A stretch of 64,000 nucleotides of DNA from Maridesulfovibrio sp. GTDB lineage: Bacteria; Desulfobacterota; Desulfovibrionia; Desulfovibrionales; Desulfovibrionaceae. Position 1 is the stretch's first letter. Every line of letters begins with the position of its first letter. The stretch spans positions 310,001 to 374,000 of the forward strand of contig NZ_OY763931.1 of NCBI RefSeq assembly GCF_963667685.1, read 5' to 3'. A model generated the notes under the pieces. The model was not told the DNA's origin, ran no database searches, and saw nothing but the letters and a program-made list of their open reading frames with translations. Of the stretch, positions 33,323 through 42,400 are shown one piece after another. A program made the position numbers and the translations under genes.

Positions 33323-33363
33323 ATATATTGTTATCAGTAGAGGAGTATCCCTAGGAGGACGAA

Positions 33364-33792
33364 ATGCCGCAGGTCGCAGCCAGAATTACTCACGATCATG
33401 AACAATGGCTTAAAAACTACTTTAAAACGAAAAGTGCCGGGGCTGAATTTATTCTTCCGTGGGCCGTGGATATGTTTTTTAAATCCATGAGATCCGTGGC
33501 GCAGGAGCTGAATGTAGCTGAACTTAAAACTATACTGGAAGCGTATCAGGGAGTTAAAATACTGCCTAACCAGTGTAAAGGGGCTTATCTCTTTTTACAG
33601 GTTGAAGAGGCTTGTGAGACAGAAAATATCCATAGCAATCATGGTGTGAGCTGGCCGAATCTTGAGGCAAAGTTGAAGCGTTTATCTGATGTTCAGTCTT
33701 CTTCTTTAATGATCTGGGCTTCTGCCTACTGGGTGAGTAAGGTCTGGAACGGTGTCAGTTTTGAAGAGTATATTAAATTGACTTGCAGCTAG
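33364..33792 (+). CDS. Unrecognised 142-residue protein
   Basis: The gene follows a strong CTAGGAGGACGAA. The product is cytoplasmic, without signal peptide or membrane helix. Residues 1-45 (ARITHDHEQWLKNYFKTKSAGAEF) have the length and pattern of a short strand plus two helices, as in ribbon-helix-helix DNA-binding proteins, but this is uncertain. The rest is helical and contains two cysteines in the middle and one at the end. It converges with the PqqD-like gene. I do not recognise a family. Confidence 0.75.
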   Translation: MPQVAARITHDHEQWLKNYFKTKSAGAEFILPWAVDMFFKSMRSVAQELNVAELKTILEAYQGVKILPNQCKGAYLFLQVEEACETENIHSNHGVSWPNLEAKLKRLSDVQSSSLMIWASAYWVSKVWNGVSFEEYIKLTCS

Positions 33793-33806
33793 AAAGAGAG
33801 ATTTTT

Positions 33807-34217
33807 TTAGTTTTGTCTGGATTGCTTTCCGCTGAAAGCAATCAATCCCCTTTTTCCTAAATCCCTGAGAAATGAAGCTGTCGCAACTTCCGCTTCACGG
33901 GGTAATACCTTATATTTCAGGGCAAATCTTTCAGCAATCATTCGGACGCTGTTTTTACCGTCGATCATATCCCATACAAGGGTCCCCATTTCATCAAGTT
34001 CCAGTCTTTTTATGGGCGGGGCTCCGTCTTTCCACATGCCGAATCTTTTGGCTACGTCCGCAAATAAAGGTTTCAACCGCAAGGGATAAGAAAGCATTAC
34101 CAGCCCATTTTCCATGCGGGTTTCATCTATATCCCGGTTTTTGACAGGCTTGCAGGCCATGGCCTCGCCACGCGTCATCTCCGGGATAACCTGTCTTTTT
34201 TTACTGAATAATTTCAT
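33807..34217 (-). CDS. PqqD-like protein
   Basis: In this 136-residue protein, residues 45-130 match the PqqD fold: a beta hairpin followed by LELDEMGTLVWDMIDGKNSVRMIAERFALKYKV and FLRDLGKRGLIAF. PqqD proteins act as peptide chaperones presenting ribosomal peptides to radical-SAM or other modifying enzymes; some act outside such pathways. An N-terminal extension of about 40 residues and a longer loop in the hairpin set this one apart. No radical-SAM gene or obvious precursor peptide is nearby. Its start overlaps the end of the upstream gene by 17 bases, so it is translationally coupled at the end of the transporter cluster. Confidence 0.85.
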   Translation of the reverse strand: MKLFSKKRQVIPEMTRGEAMACKPVKNRDIDETRMENGLVMLSYPLRLKPLFADVAKRFGMWKDGAPPIKRLELDEMGTLVWDMIDGKNSVRMIAERFALKYKVLPREAEVATASFLRDLGKRGLIAFSGKQSRQN

Positions 34218-35097
34218 ACTGTTTAAAAATATTTTTGGCTCGGTCCTCAGGCAGCTCCTGACGTGATTTGACCATTACGGCCAGAATGCGGTTGCTTTCC
34301 TGAGTATAACGGATTTCTATCTGTCCGTAAGGCCTGCGTTTCGAGCTGATTTTTGAAAGCGCTAAGGTGGCTGCTGATGGGCCTTTTGCCTGACCGAACA
34401 TGCATGTAGAGCCTTTTCCATACTCAAGTTCGGCAATAGAAAGACCTAATTTTCTGATTTCTTCGATAAATAAATCTCTTGAGAATTCTCCAAGAGTTTG
34501 CTCTTTGAGAATAATATCGGCAGGGCTGAAACGGTAGAGGCCTATGGTTTCTGTCTGGTCTGCAACCGTAATGTTGAATCTTCCTGGTTTGAATTCAAAT
34601 GATTCAAGTTCCATGCTGCCCGGAAGTGTCGCTTTCATATCATAAATCTGCCAGCTCTTACTTTCTGAGGAATTGCCGAATTTCAGTGTATCGAAAATCA
34701 ATACAGCTGCTTCGTCAATTTCTTCATCATTCTTCCCTATGAATTGTACCAGCATTACTTTGCTGGATTTAGTACAGTAAAACATCACCCCCCGCCCGGT
34801 GGCGAGATCTGATTGCCAGTAAAAAGCGGTCGTGTTGTATTTTTTAAGCGGAGCTTTCCAGGAAGACGGCAGAACAGTGGACTCGATTTTCAAGCCGGAA
34901 GATGATTCTATTTTTTTAGCAAGTTGCCTGAAATATGTCTTTTCTTTGTATGTCCGGCCCGCATCATACCAGCGAAGTTCTATGCAGGGGTATTCACCGT
35001 TATCAAGCTGGAGAAATCTTTTATCGATTCCGCTTACTTCAAATTTATGGGGGACACTAAAACTGATGCCGTCCCATGCTATATTCTTACGATCCAT
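34201..35097 (-). CDS. Unrecognised protein with an apparent internal duplication
   Basis: Starting at ATG 35097 behind AAAGGAT, the product has 298 residues and no signal peptide. The two halves look alike. Each opens with a Trp plus hydrophobic strand (IAWDGISFSVPHKFEVSGID; SWQIYDMKATLPGSMELESF), has a middle containing an R-W or R-F stretch, and closes on a helix before a final strand (AAVLIFDTLKF; AKNIFKQYEII). This resembles two copies of a PsbP/DcrB-like fold, a comparison by eye only. The following PqqD-like gene overlaps its end by 17 bases, so the two proteins probably act together. Confidence 0.7.
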   Translation of the reverse strand: MDRKNIAWDGISFSVPHKFEVSGIDKRFLQLDNGEYPCIELRWYDAGRTYKEKTYFRQLAKKIESSSGLKIESTVLPSSWKAPLKKYNTTAFYWQSDLATGRGVMFYCTKSSKVMLVQFIGKNDEEIDEAAVLIFDTLKFGNSSESKSWQIYDMKATLPGSMELESFEFKPGRFNITVADQTETIGLYRFSPADIILKEQTLGEFSRDLFIEEIRKLGLSIAELEYGKGSTCMFGQAKGPSAATLALSKISSKRRPYGQIEIRYTQESNRILAVMVKSRQELPEDRAKNIFKQYEIIQ

Positions 35098-35271
35098 TAC
35101 GTATCCTTTATACAAATCCTTCTCTCCAAGTGCAGATAAGGACATAAAATCATTGAAGACAATGTGAAGCGGATTATCAATCCGGAGCAAAGTTACTAAA
35201 CTATTTTTAACCCATCCGCAAAGTAATAATTTTTATCCTGTCCTTGTTTAAAACATCAGAGTTTAAGAGGA

Positions 35272-37233
35272 TTAGTAAGCCATTTTGCCCAGCGATTTCA
35301 GGATAAGGGTACATCCCATTGCGAACATACCGGTAAGGCCCATTCCGCATGAGAATCCGGCCAGCAGAACTGGGGCGTACTGGCGCCACATTGCACCGTA
35401 TTTTTTCTGGAAGAAATAACGGCCGATTAGTGCTCCGGATACTTCGAGTATAAATCCATGCGGTGTACTTTGTCCAAGTCCCCTGACAACACCGTAAACC
35501 AGTAGTACTGGTAGACCAAGAGTATTTAAAATAGCATAGAGAATAAGGCCCAGACTAATGCCACCCATGACTACTGGCCCACTCAGCGCCTGAAAGAACA
35601 GGGAGTTTCCTTCGAGAGTCGATGTCTGCATGAGCAGTGTGTTCAGGGCTTGTAAGTGCCAGAGTTCCTGAGCATAGGGGTAGTTGGAAGAAGGAATAGG
35701 GGCTAACTGCCAGATGAATTGCGAAAATAGCAGACTGGCGATCATTACTACCGGGAAAACGACCAGCTCTGCTTTGATAATGCCACGGATAGATGTTCCT
35801 GTCAGTTCGATTTCGCGGAAATGCACAGTTGCTTCACCGTAGTTGTGGATAGGGATTGGTGCGTACCATATTTCAATTCCCTGATAACCGAAAAATTTTG
35901 CTCCGGCGATGAAGCTTGCTTCACGTACAAGAGGCAGACTTACAAATTGTCCAGCGATACCTTCCATTCGCGCGGTAATGTAGGATATTACCGGAGTGTA
36001 GATAAAGCCGTAAAGCAGAAAGAAGATCCACGGAAAGTTGGGGACAAGCAATAAACTCATGCCCACGTAGGCAAGAGTCGAGAAAACATAAATACCAATG
36101 GAAACCCAGAAGTTGATGTCTCCACGTCCTTCCGGTGGCTCGAAAAGTTTACTCCACGACTCACGGCTTTTGGAATGTTCACCACGGAAAGATTTGATTA
36201 CGTAATAAATACCGATGAGACCGATGGCCAGCCCCAGTCCGATGGAGAAACTCATATAAAAGTCAAAGTTGTTTGCGAAAACTGTTTCTACGGTTTCCAT
36301 GCCCGGATGCCAGCGGTGCAGAATGCCGTGTTCATATAGTACAGGGTTGGCGAAAATGGTAATAATGATCCCGATCAGACCTCCTATAACAGCCCAGAAC
36401 GGCAGCACCATGCCAATGAAAAACAGCCCTAGATCAAACTGTATACCGGTTGCAACTGCGGGCAGTATTTTTTCTGTATACGGCGTAAGCTCGACCCATG
36501 GAATGGGAATAAGCCTGATTGGTTCAGTGAATATCAGCCCGGAAACCGCTGGCAGCAGGACGTAAACTGCCCCGAAAGCGAGGCCGATAACCCCACCGAT
36601 CGAGAAAACCCGCCATTTCCAGCTGGCTTTTTTCTCTTCCGTTGATTCTGCCAGGGCCATGGTTCCCAGTGCGCCGACCGGAGCCATGGGGAAAGGCAGT
36701 TTTTCTACATCTGAGGTGATACGATAAAGAGCGTAACCAAGTCCGAAATGGTCTATTCGCTGGACAATCTGTGCGCCCACCAGCAACAAAATAGGTATTA
36801 ACCAATCACGGTGGAAGAATGTCCGCTCAATAAGCGAATCTGAACCCGGCTGAGGGGCAACCCACGCAGGGATAAATTCCGTAAGCCCAAGCATGCGCGC
36901 AGCATCCGACTGCACTAAATATTGTTGCCATAGCAAGCCCGAAAATGGTGAGGCCAAAGCAGCCCCGGCCATGTAGTAGAGCAGGAAAATTTCTTGTTGT
37001 TTCAGCTCGGTGTACGACCTTTTGGCAATCTCGGCGAAGAGAATAATGGTAACCCAGCGCGCGGCGGGGCCGATGCCCTGACCGATGACCAGTTGCAGGT
37101 ACATGCTACCCGGCATCATCAAAAAGCCGATGAAGATGGCGCCGATAACGGTTTTCCAATCAAAACCTTCTTCAAAATGGGTCGGCGTCTTCAATAAGTC
37201 CCGGTATTCTTGTAACTCTTTATCGTCGTACAT
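35272..37233 (-). CDS. OPT-like multipass membrane protein
   Basis: This 653-residue protein has about 14-16 hydrophobic helices. The segment VEKLPFPMAPVGALGTMALAES is characteristic of oligopeptide-transporter (OPT/YSL) relatives, and ISYITARMEGIAGQFVSLPLVREASF is a conserved-looking loop. OPT proteins import peptides or metal chelates; bacterial members of this branch are uncharacterised. A 202-base intergenic repeat separates it from the related gene at 37435, and its Shine-Dalgarno GGAGG lies inside that repeat. It is on the same strand as the genes before and after and is probably part of the same cluster. Confidence 0.85.
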   Translation of the reverse strand: MYDDKELQEYRDLLKTPTHFEEGFDWKTVIGAIFIGFLMMPGSMYLQLVIGQGIGPAARWVTIILFAEIAKRSYTELKQQEIFLLYYMAGAALASPFSGLLWQQYLVQSDAARMLGLTEFIPAWVAPQPGSDSLIERTFFHRDWLIPILLLVGAQIVQRIDHFGLGYALYRITSDVEKLPFPMAPVGALGTMALAESTEEKKASWKWRVFSIGGVIGLAFGAVYVLLPAVSGLIFTEPIRLIPIPWVELTPYTEKILPAVATGIQFDLGLFFIGMVLPFWAVIGGLIGIIITIFANPVLYEHGILHRWHPGMETVETVFANNFDFYMSFSIGLGLAIGLIGIYYVIKSFRGEHSKSRESWSKLFEPPEGRGDINFWVSIGIYVFSTLAYVGMSLLLVPNFPWIFFLLYGFIYTPVISYITARMEGIAGQFVSLPLVREASFIAGAKFFGYQGIEIWYAPIPIHNYGEATVHFREIELTGTSIRGIIKAELVVFPVVMIASLLFSQFIWQLAPIPSSNYPYAQELWHLQALNTLLMQTSTLEGNSLFFQALSGPVVMGGISLGLILYAILNTLGLPVLLVYGVVRGLGQSTPHGFILEVSGALIGRYFFQKKYGAMWRQYAPVLLAGFSCGMGLTGMFAMGCTLILKSLGKMAY

Positions 37234-37238
37234 TTAAT

Positions 37239-37397
37239 TGCCTCCGGCGTCCCTCTGGGGGCTTAATAATCCCAAAATATTTAATTTGGGCTGCGCCGCA
37301 GTTGATGTTAAAGCGTTTATTTAAATTTTATGTTCAGCCGACCCGGCGAAGCTTAATAAAAATTTCAGGAGAGACCGGTAAAGCCTTTTCAAAAGGC
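37239..37397. repeat. Desulfovibrio-type intergenic repeat, copy 1
   Basis: The element begins with TGCCTCCGGCG (37239-37249). It contains small hairpins (CCCAAA...TTTGGG at 37271-37290; CTGCG-c-CGCAG near 37291; GCCTTTT-c-AAAAGGC at 37383-37397) and the block GGCGAAGC (37345-37352). The same blocks in the same order occur at 49727-49925. On the minus strand its edge reads CGCCGGAGGCA and supplies the Shine-Dalgarno sequence of the gene ending at 35272. Confidence 0.6.
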
Positions 37398-37434
37398 GGA
37401 TTCGGTCCCGTTGAAAGCGTTGCAGAAATCATTA

Positions 37435-39408
37435 TTATCCCGGCAGAACCTGATAGCTTTGTCCGGCGTACAGTCCGTAGAGAGCCCACATTCCGCCCAT
37501 GAGAAAATCACCCATGATCAGTCCGAAGAAGAGGTAGCGCACCCGTTTGAAAAGTCCTACTCCGCCATAGCGGAGCGTAAGCTGGTTGCAGATCCAGCCG
37601 AGGAAAAAGCTGAACCAGAGGATTTTCATGGCCGAGCTGTATGCGGTCAGGTATCCGATTGGATGCAGCGGCCACCAGGGCAGTCTGTTATAAGCCAGCA
37701 CCAGAGTGAACATTACAACTGCTCCTATGGTGGCAAAAGTGGTTACCCAGTGCGAAGTTGCGGCTGGCTCTTGAATTATGCGTACAACATTATCGTATAC
37801 GTTCATGGAGGTGCGTGTTGCCCAGTCCAGCTGTAATTCGCGGATACCATATTTGTAGCAGACCACTAGCATGGCCCCGAAAGAGACTATTACGCCAAGC
37901 AGCAGAATCACAGTTATACCCAGCAGGAATAGACGTTTGTTATCCAGCCATTCATTAATCTTGGAACCGTGCACAAGTGACGGCATCAGTGATTCACGCA
38001 GGTCTACGAAAAGGATTTTCTGGCACATGGCGGTAACGGCGATTCCTACCGAACCGAAAAATTTAGACCCGAACAGGCTGGTGATGCTGTCGATCGGTGC
38101 TGCTGTCAGGGTGAAGTAAGCGATACCGCCCTGACATATTGCTTTGGACGCAACCAGCGTAAAAACGAAGAAAGCCAGTAAAACTATGACCGCTACCAGC
38201 AGGGGGATACCGAAGTACACGCACCATCCGGTAAGCAGCAGGCCGGATATGGCCAGACCCCAGAAAGAGAAACGCAAGGACATCCATTCCGCATCACCGC
38301 GAGTGGATTCCGCTCCAAAAGCTTCTTTGATCACCTGCTTGAGGTGCTGTCGGGCCAGCCAGATAATGAAGCAGAAAAATACCAGATAAGCTCCTATCAT
38401 TTGTGTTTCTTCCGGCCGGGTCAGGGTCGGACCGAAGGTAACACCCAGCGCTGAGGCCGGAATATTCAGTCCGGCAGCACCGAGGATTCCGTAGAACAAG
38501 CCGCCGAGCAGAAAGAAAAACCAGAAGCTGAATGAAATCTGTCGCGAGGCGAGAAACGCAAAACCAACGAATGCGGGGTAGAAATAAATCTTGAGCTTAT
38601 AGAAACCGGAAAATAGCCCGGTTTTGGCAAAGTATTTCCCAGCCAGAATCAGGGTCGGTATTTCCGGCACGGACGGAATGTAGAAGTGCAGGCCGTTGAT
38701 CAGATGCAGGAAGATGCAGAAAATCAAGCCGATCAGAAAAAATTTGTTTCCAAGGAATGATCCGTACAATCCCTGATCCATGGCTTCTTCCATAAAACGG
38801 GGCAGCTGTAGCAGAGGGAAATTCAAGCGTTCGTTTTCCACCCATTGTCTGCTGAAAATGTTGGTCAGGCAGAGCATCATGAAATAGCAGAGCAGTATAA
38901 AAAATCCCCACCACATCAGTGGGGTCAGCCATGATGCCCAGGGAATGGCCTTGAATATATCAATGTTGTCCATGAACGGCCCGCCCTTGATGCCGTTATA
39001 GAGCTGTTCCACAGCATTGGGATCGGTGGGATGCAGCGCTTCCGGCAGCAGGGGTTGCAGGGTTTCCTTCCATCTGTTGCCAATGGAGGCAAAATGGAAG
39101 GGCGCGGTCAGGTTTATGAAAAACGTCCTTGCAAGTCCTGTGTAGGAGATCCCGGAAACAATGACCATAAGAATCCACATGGATATCAGGTCCAGACCGG
39201 TCAGCAACGGGCGCGAGTGCAGCAGCTTGCGGTGCAGTGCGCAGATCGCGGTCAGCCATGCCAGTATGAAGAATGGGGCCAGAGGAAAATGTCCCCCGGC
39301 CAATGGTGTTGCATTCAAGTAGGCATTGTTGAAAGGTGTGAAAGCGCAGATGAGCAGTCCGAAAAGTGTGCCCAGCAGAATCGCTCTTTTCCTTATTTTA
39401 CCGTGCAT
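37435..39408 (-). CDS. OPT-like multipass membrane protein (DUF6785-like)
   Basis: This 657-residue protein has about 14 hydrophobic helices and the loop WVENERLNFPLLQLPRFMEEAM, which I associate with the DUF6785 family of OPT-like proteins. It is related in size and layout to the protein at 35272, so the two may form a heterodimer; this is inferred. The start MHGKIRKRAILLG... has a positively charged N-terminus before the first helix. It begins 17 bases after the stop of the giant permease, indicating one transcript. Confidence 0.82.
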   Translation of the reverse strand: MHGKIRKRAILLGTLFGLLICAFTPFNNAYLNATPLAGGHFPLAPFFILAWLTAICALHRKLLHSRPLLTGLDLISMWILMVIVSGISYTGLARTFFINLTAPFHFASIGNRWKETLQPLLPEALHPTDPNAVEQLYNGIKGGPFMDNIDIFKAIPWASWLTPLMWWGFFILLCYFMMLCLTNIFSRQWVENERLNFPLLQLPRFMEEAMDQGLYGSFLGNKFFLIGLIFCIFLHLINGLHFYIPSVPEIPTLILAGKYFAKTGLFSGFYKLKIYFYPAFVGFAFLASRQISFSFWFFFLLGGLFYGILGAAGLNIPASALGVTFGPTLTRPEETQMIGAYLVFFCFIIWLARQHLKQVIKEAFGAESTRGDAEWMSLRFSFWGLAISGLLLTGWCVYFGIPLLVAVIVLLAFFVFTLVASKAICQGGIAYFTLTAAPIDSITSLFGSKFFGSVGIAVTAMCQKILFVDLRESLMPSLVHGSKINEWLDNKRLFLLGITVILLLGVIVSFGAMLVVCYKYGIRELQLDWATRTSMNVYDNVVRIIQEPAATSHWVTTFATIGAVVMFTLVLAYNRLPWWPLHPIGYLTAYSSAMKILWFSFFLGWICNQLTLRYGGVGLFKRVRYLFFGLIMGDFLMGGMWALYGLYAGQSYQVLPG

Positions 39409-39425
39409 TGGTGAAGTCCTTCTAT

Positions 39426-42400
39426 TTAAAGATCAGCAAGTTTGTTGCGTGTATTTAGTCCTGTGAAACCAAAAGCCATCATCTCGGGGACTTTTTCGCG
39501 GAATGTTTTTTGTTTTTCAGGATCAAGCGAGCGCCAGATAAGGAATTGTTTTCTGATGGCGTTGATGAACTCTTTATTCAAGCGCTTCCATGCTCCGATC
39601 TCACCGGATTCACGGGTGATGAACAGCACTGCCTCAAGGAATTGGGGATGTGCTTCCGAGGGGCGGAAACGCAGCTCGACCATCTGTTTTACCCCGAAGT
39701 CAAACGGAGCCAGCCAGACCCGCACGTTGAACCGGAAGCAGGTTATATGATCCGGGCAGCCTTCAAGGATATCGCAGACTGATTCAGGTAGATGCTCCTG
39801 ACTGAAGTTGACTTCAATTTCGGAAGTGGAGAACAGCCCGTGCGAAACTTCAGTATGCGATTCAAGATATTCAAGCAGAAAACCGCCAGCATCCTGCTGT
39901 TCATTATGTTTGAGCAGGAAGGGCAGGGTTGCTTCAATCGTGTTTGTGTCTGTATCAGGCATTTTCCATGAACGGTTGACGTCCGGAATGGCAATGTTTG
40001 CTGCTACTTTTGAGGGGTAGATTACCGAGATCAGGGTAATTGCAATGACCAGAATCATGGCCGCAACACCGGCCATTGATGAGTAGTTCGCGGTCATGCC
40101 TTCCCATAGTGCTGTCCCGGCCAGCAGACCTGAAGCGGTCTGGGCTATCAGGTAGCCGACAACCACGCTGATTACTGCAAAAGCGATGGCCTCTGCAATG
40201 AACAGAAATGATACGTGGGTCGGGGCCATACCTATGGAAGTATAAACCGCGATTTCCTTTTTACGCTCGTAAACACTTGTGATCATGGTGTTAAGAACGA
40301 TTAATGCAGAAATGATCAGCGGAATGATGATGTTCGGTATGCCGGAATAGTTGATGCTGTCCGACGATTGGCAGAGATAGGTTCCGCTATCATCACAGCT
40401 GAATATAGGTAGTCCATAGCGGTCGATCAGGCTGTTGACTGTCTGTTTTGAGAAGTTTCCGGAGACCGGAGCTATCGCCAGTGCTTTCAGGTTTCCGCCC
40501 ATGGCCATGAGAGTCTCATAGGGTATAATGGCGGTTACTTCGCCCGGAATATGGGTGTAGCGTCCCTGAAATGTATCAATATCTTCGCCGGACTCTATGG
40601 CTTCGGCTTCGACTTCACTCAGCTCCTGAGCGGCAGCGGAGGGGAAAATAACGGGAGTTATCGGTTCACCGTCAAGGTCGGTGTGTTCGGTGAGTTTTTG
40701 TCCGTCAAAGATGCCTACCAGCAGAAACTTACTGCCCCAGACATTGACGCTGTCCCCGGCGGAAGCCCCGAGCCGTGCGGCCATTTCCCGTGAAAGAAGA
40801 ATCTGGTTGGTTTTTCCGGAAACCAGCCATTTCCCGTCAACCAGAATCTTATCAATCCCGCTGACATGCGGTTCCATAGTGCCAAGACCTACCAGACCTT
40901 TGACCTCTTCCTGCTTTCCTCCAAAGCTGACCGGAGTAACTGCGGAAGTTGTTTTATCCTTTAGTTCCATCCAGCCGCGCGGGGCAACAATACCGTTTTC
41001 GTCGAAGTCATTGCTGACAATGCCCAGTGTCTCGCGCGGCAGGTCATGCCAGCCGAGATTCTTCATGAACAGGCCGTAATAAGGCTTGTCGTCATTGAAC
41101 TTAACATAAGTATGTTCACGCAGGGATTTCACTGCGGTAAAGCTCATAATCGTAAATGTTAAAATGGTCAGGGTCAGGCAGGTCAGAAAAGTTCTGAGTT
41201 TTCTGCGCCGCAGGTTGCTGACACCGATTACAAATGCAGAAGTAAAAGCTTTCCATTTGCTGATTTCAGATGTCTGGGTCTTATGTGCGCGCTGTTGCAG
41301 CAGGATCATTTCTTTTTCAAAGCGGAAGAAAATGATCAGCGAAACCATGACCGAAAGACCAAGAATGAAGAAAGCCAGAATTACAACCATGGGGCTGTAT
41401 GTCAGCTCGAATGCGGGGTGTACAGAATATATGACGGCAATAACCGCTGAAAGAACCGCCAGAAAACCGATAATTCTCTTGTGGATATCCGCAAACGAGA
41501 AAATCAGACGTTCCATGCAGTAAGCGAACGGAATGAACAGTGCGATATAGAAGAGAACACCGACAAGTACGTCTTTCTGGGTCTGGTCCACATCAAGATA
41601 AACTTTGGAGGCCAGAGCCCATGCCGCACGAGCATCGGTCATGAAATCCCCGTAACGCCGTTCCTTCCACGCTGCTGCCGCATTGTCCAGCGCTTTAGTC
41701 CCTTTCTGCTCAAGAGTCCTGATCTGCTGGTTAACAATTCCGTGTGATTCAAGATTCTTGATTCGTGGGGCAAGAAGAGTCCACATGTCCCGCGCCGCAC
41801 GGTAGTCAGTCGCCGGAATGATGGGCCATTCTTTGATGAAATAACCTTTACCTGCCGGATCACGCGGGTTTGAATGAATGAGGATCATTTTCCGGTTCAG
41901 TACGGTGTCCGAAAGAGTCATCTTCAGCGGAACTTCCGGTTCTAGGAATACGCTGGCAATTGTTGAAGACCGGGTATCGATGCGGCTGTACCAATAATGC
42001 ATCGGCGTGGCATCGCGGGAGCCGTCCAGTACCTCGACTTTAGTCATGTAACGAAAAGTTCGCGGAGTCAGCAGATCGAAAAGCGTTGTCTGGCGGCAAC
42101 CGAACATGATGAGTTTGGTCTCCATGTCCAGCCTGTGCATTTTAAGCCTGTAGGCGTTTATTCCTGTTTTCTGTTTATCAATAGCCCAGATAATTTTGCC
42201 ATTTTTATCGTATTTATAGCCTTCGATAATCAGCTTGGACTGGACCATCTTTTTGGAAGCCACGCCTTGGTATTTAAAATCACCTTCCGCATCGGACAGG
42301 GCATAGAATCTTGTTTTGCCCTGAAAGCCCATGAAAACTGCACCCGGCGCAGCCTGATCGGCAAAAAGTTCGCCCTGGCGTATGAAGCGGGCTTTACCGT

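Noticed and set aside
33820..33843. Hairpin GATTGCTTTC/GAAAGCAATC as a terminator for the gene at 33364
   Set aside because: It lies inside the end of the PqqD-like coding region and lacks a clear T-run directly after the stem; it could still act weakly.
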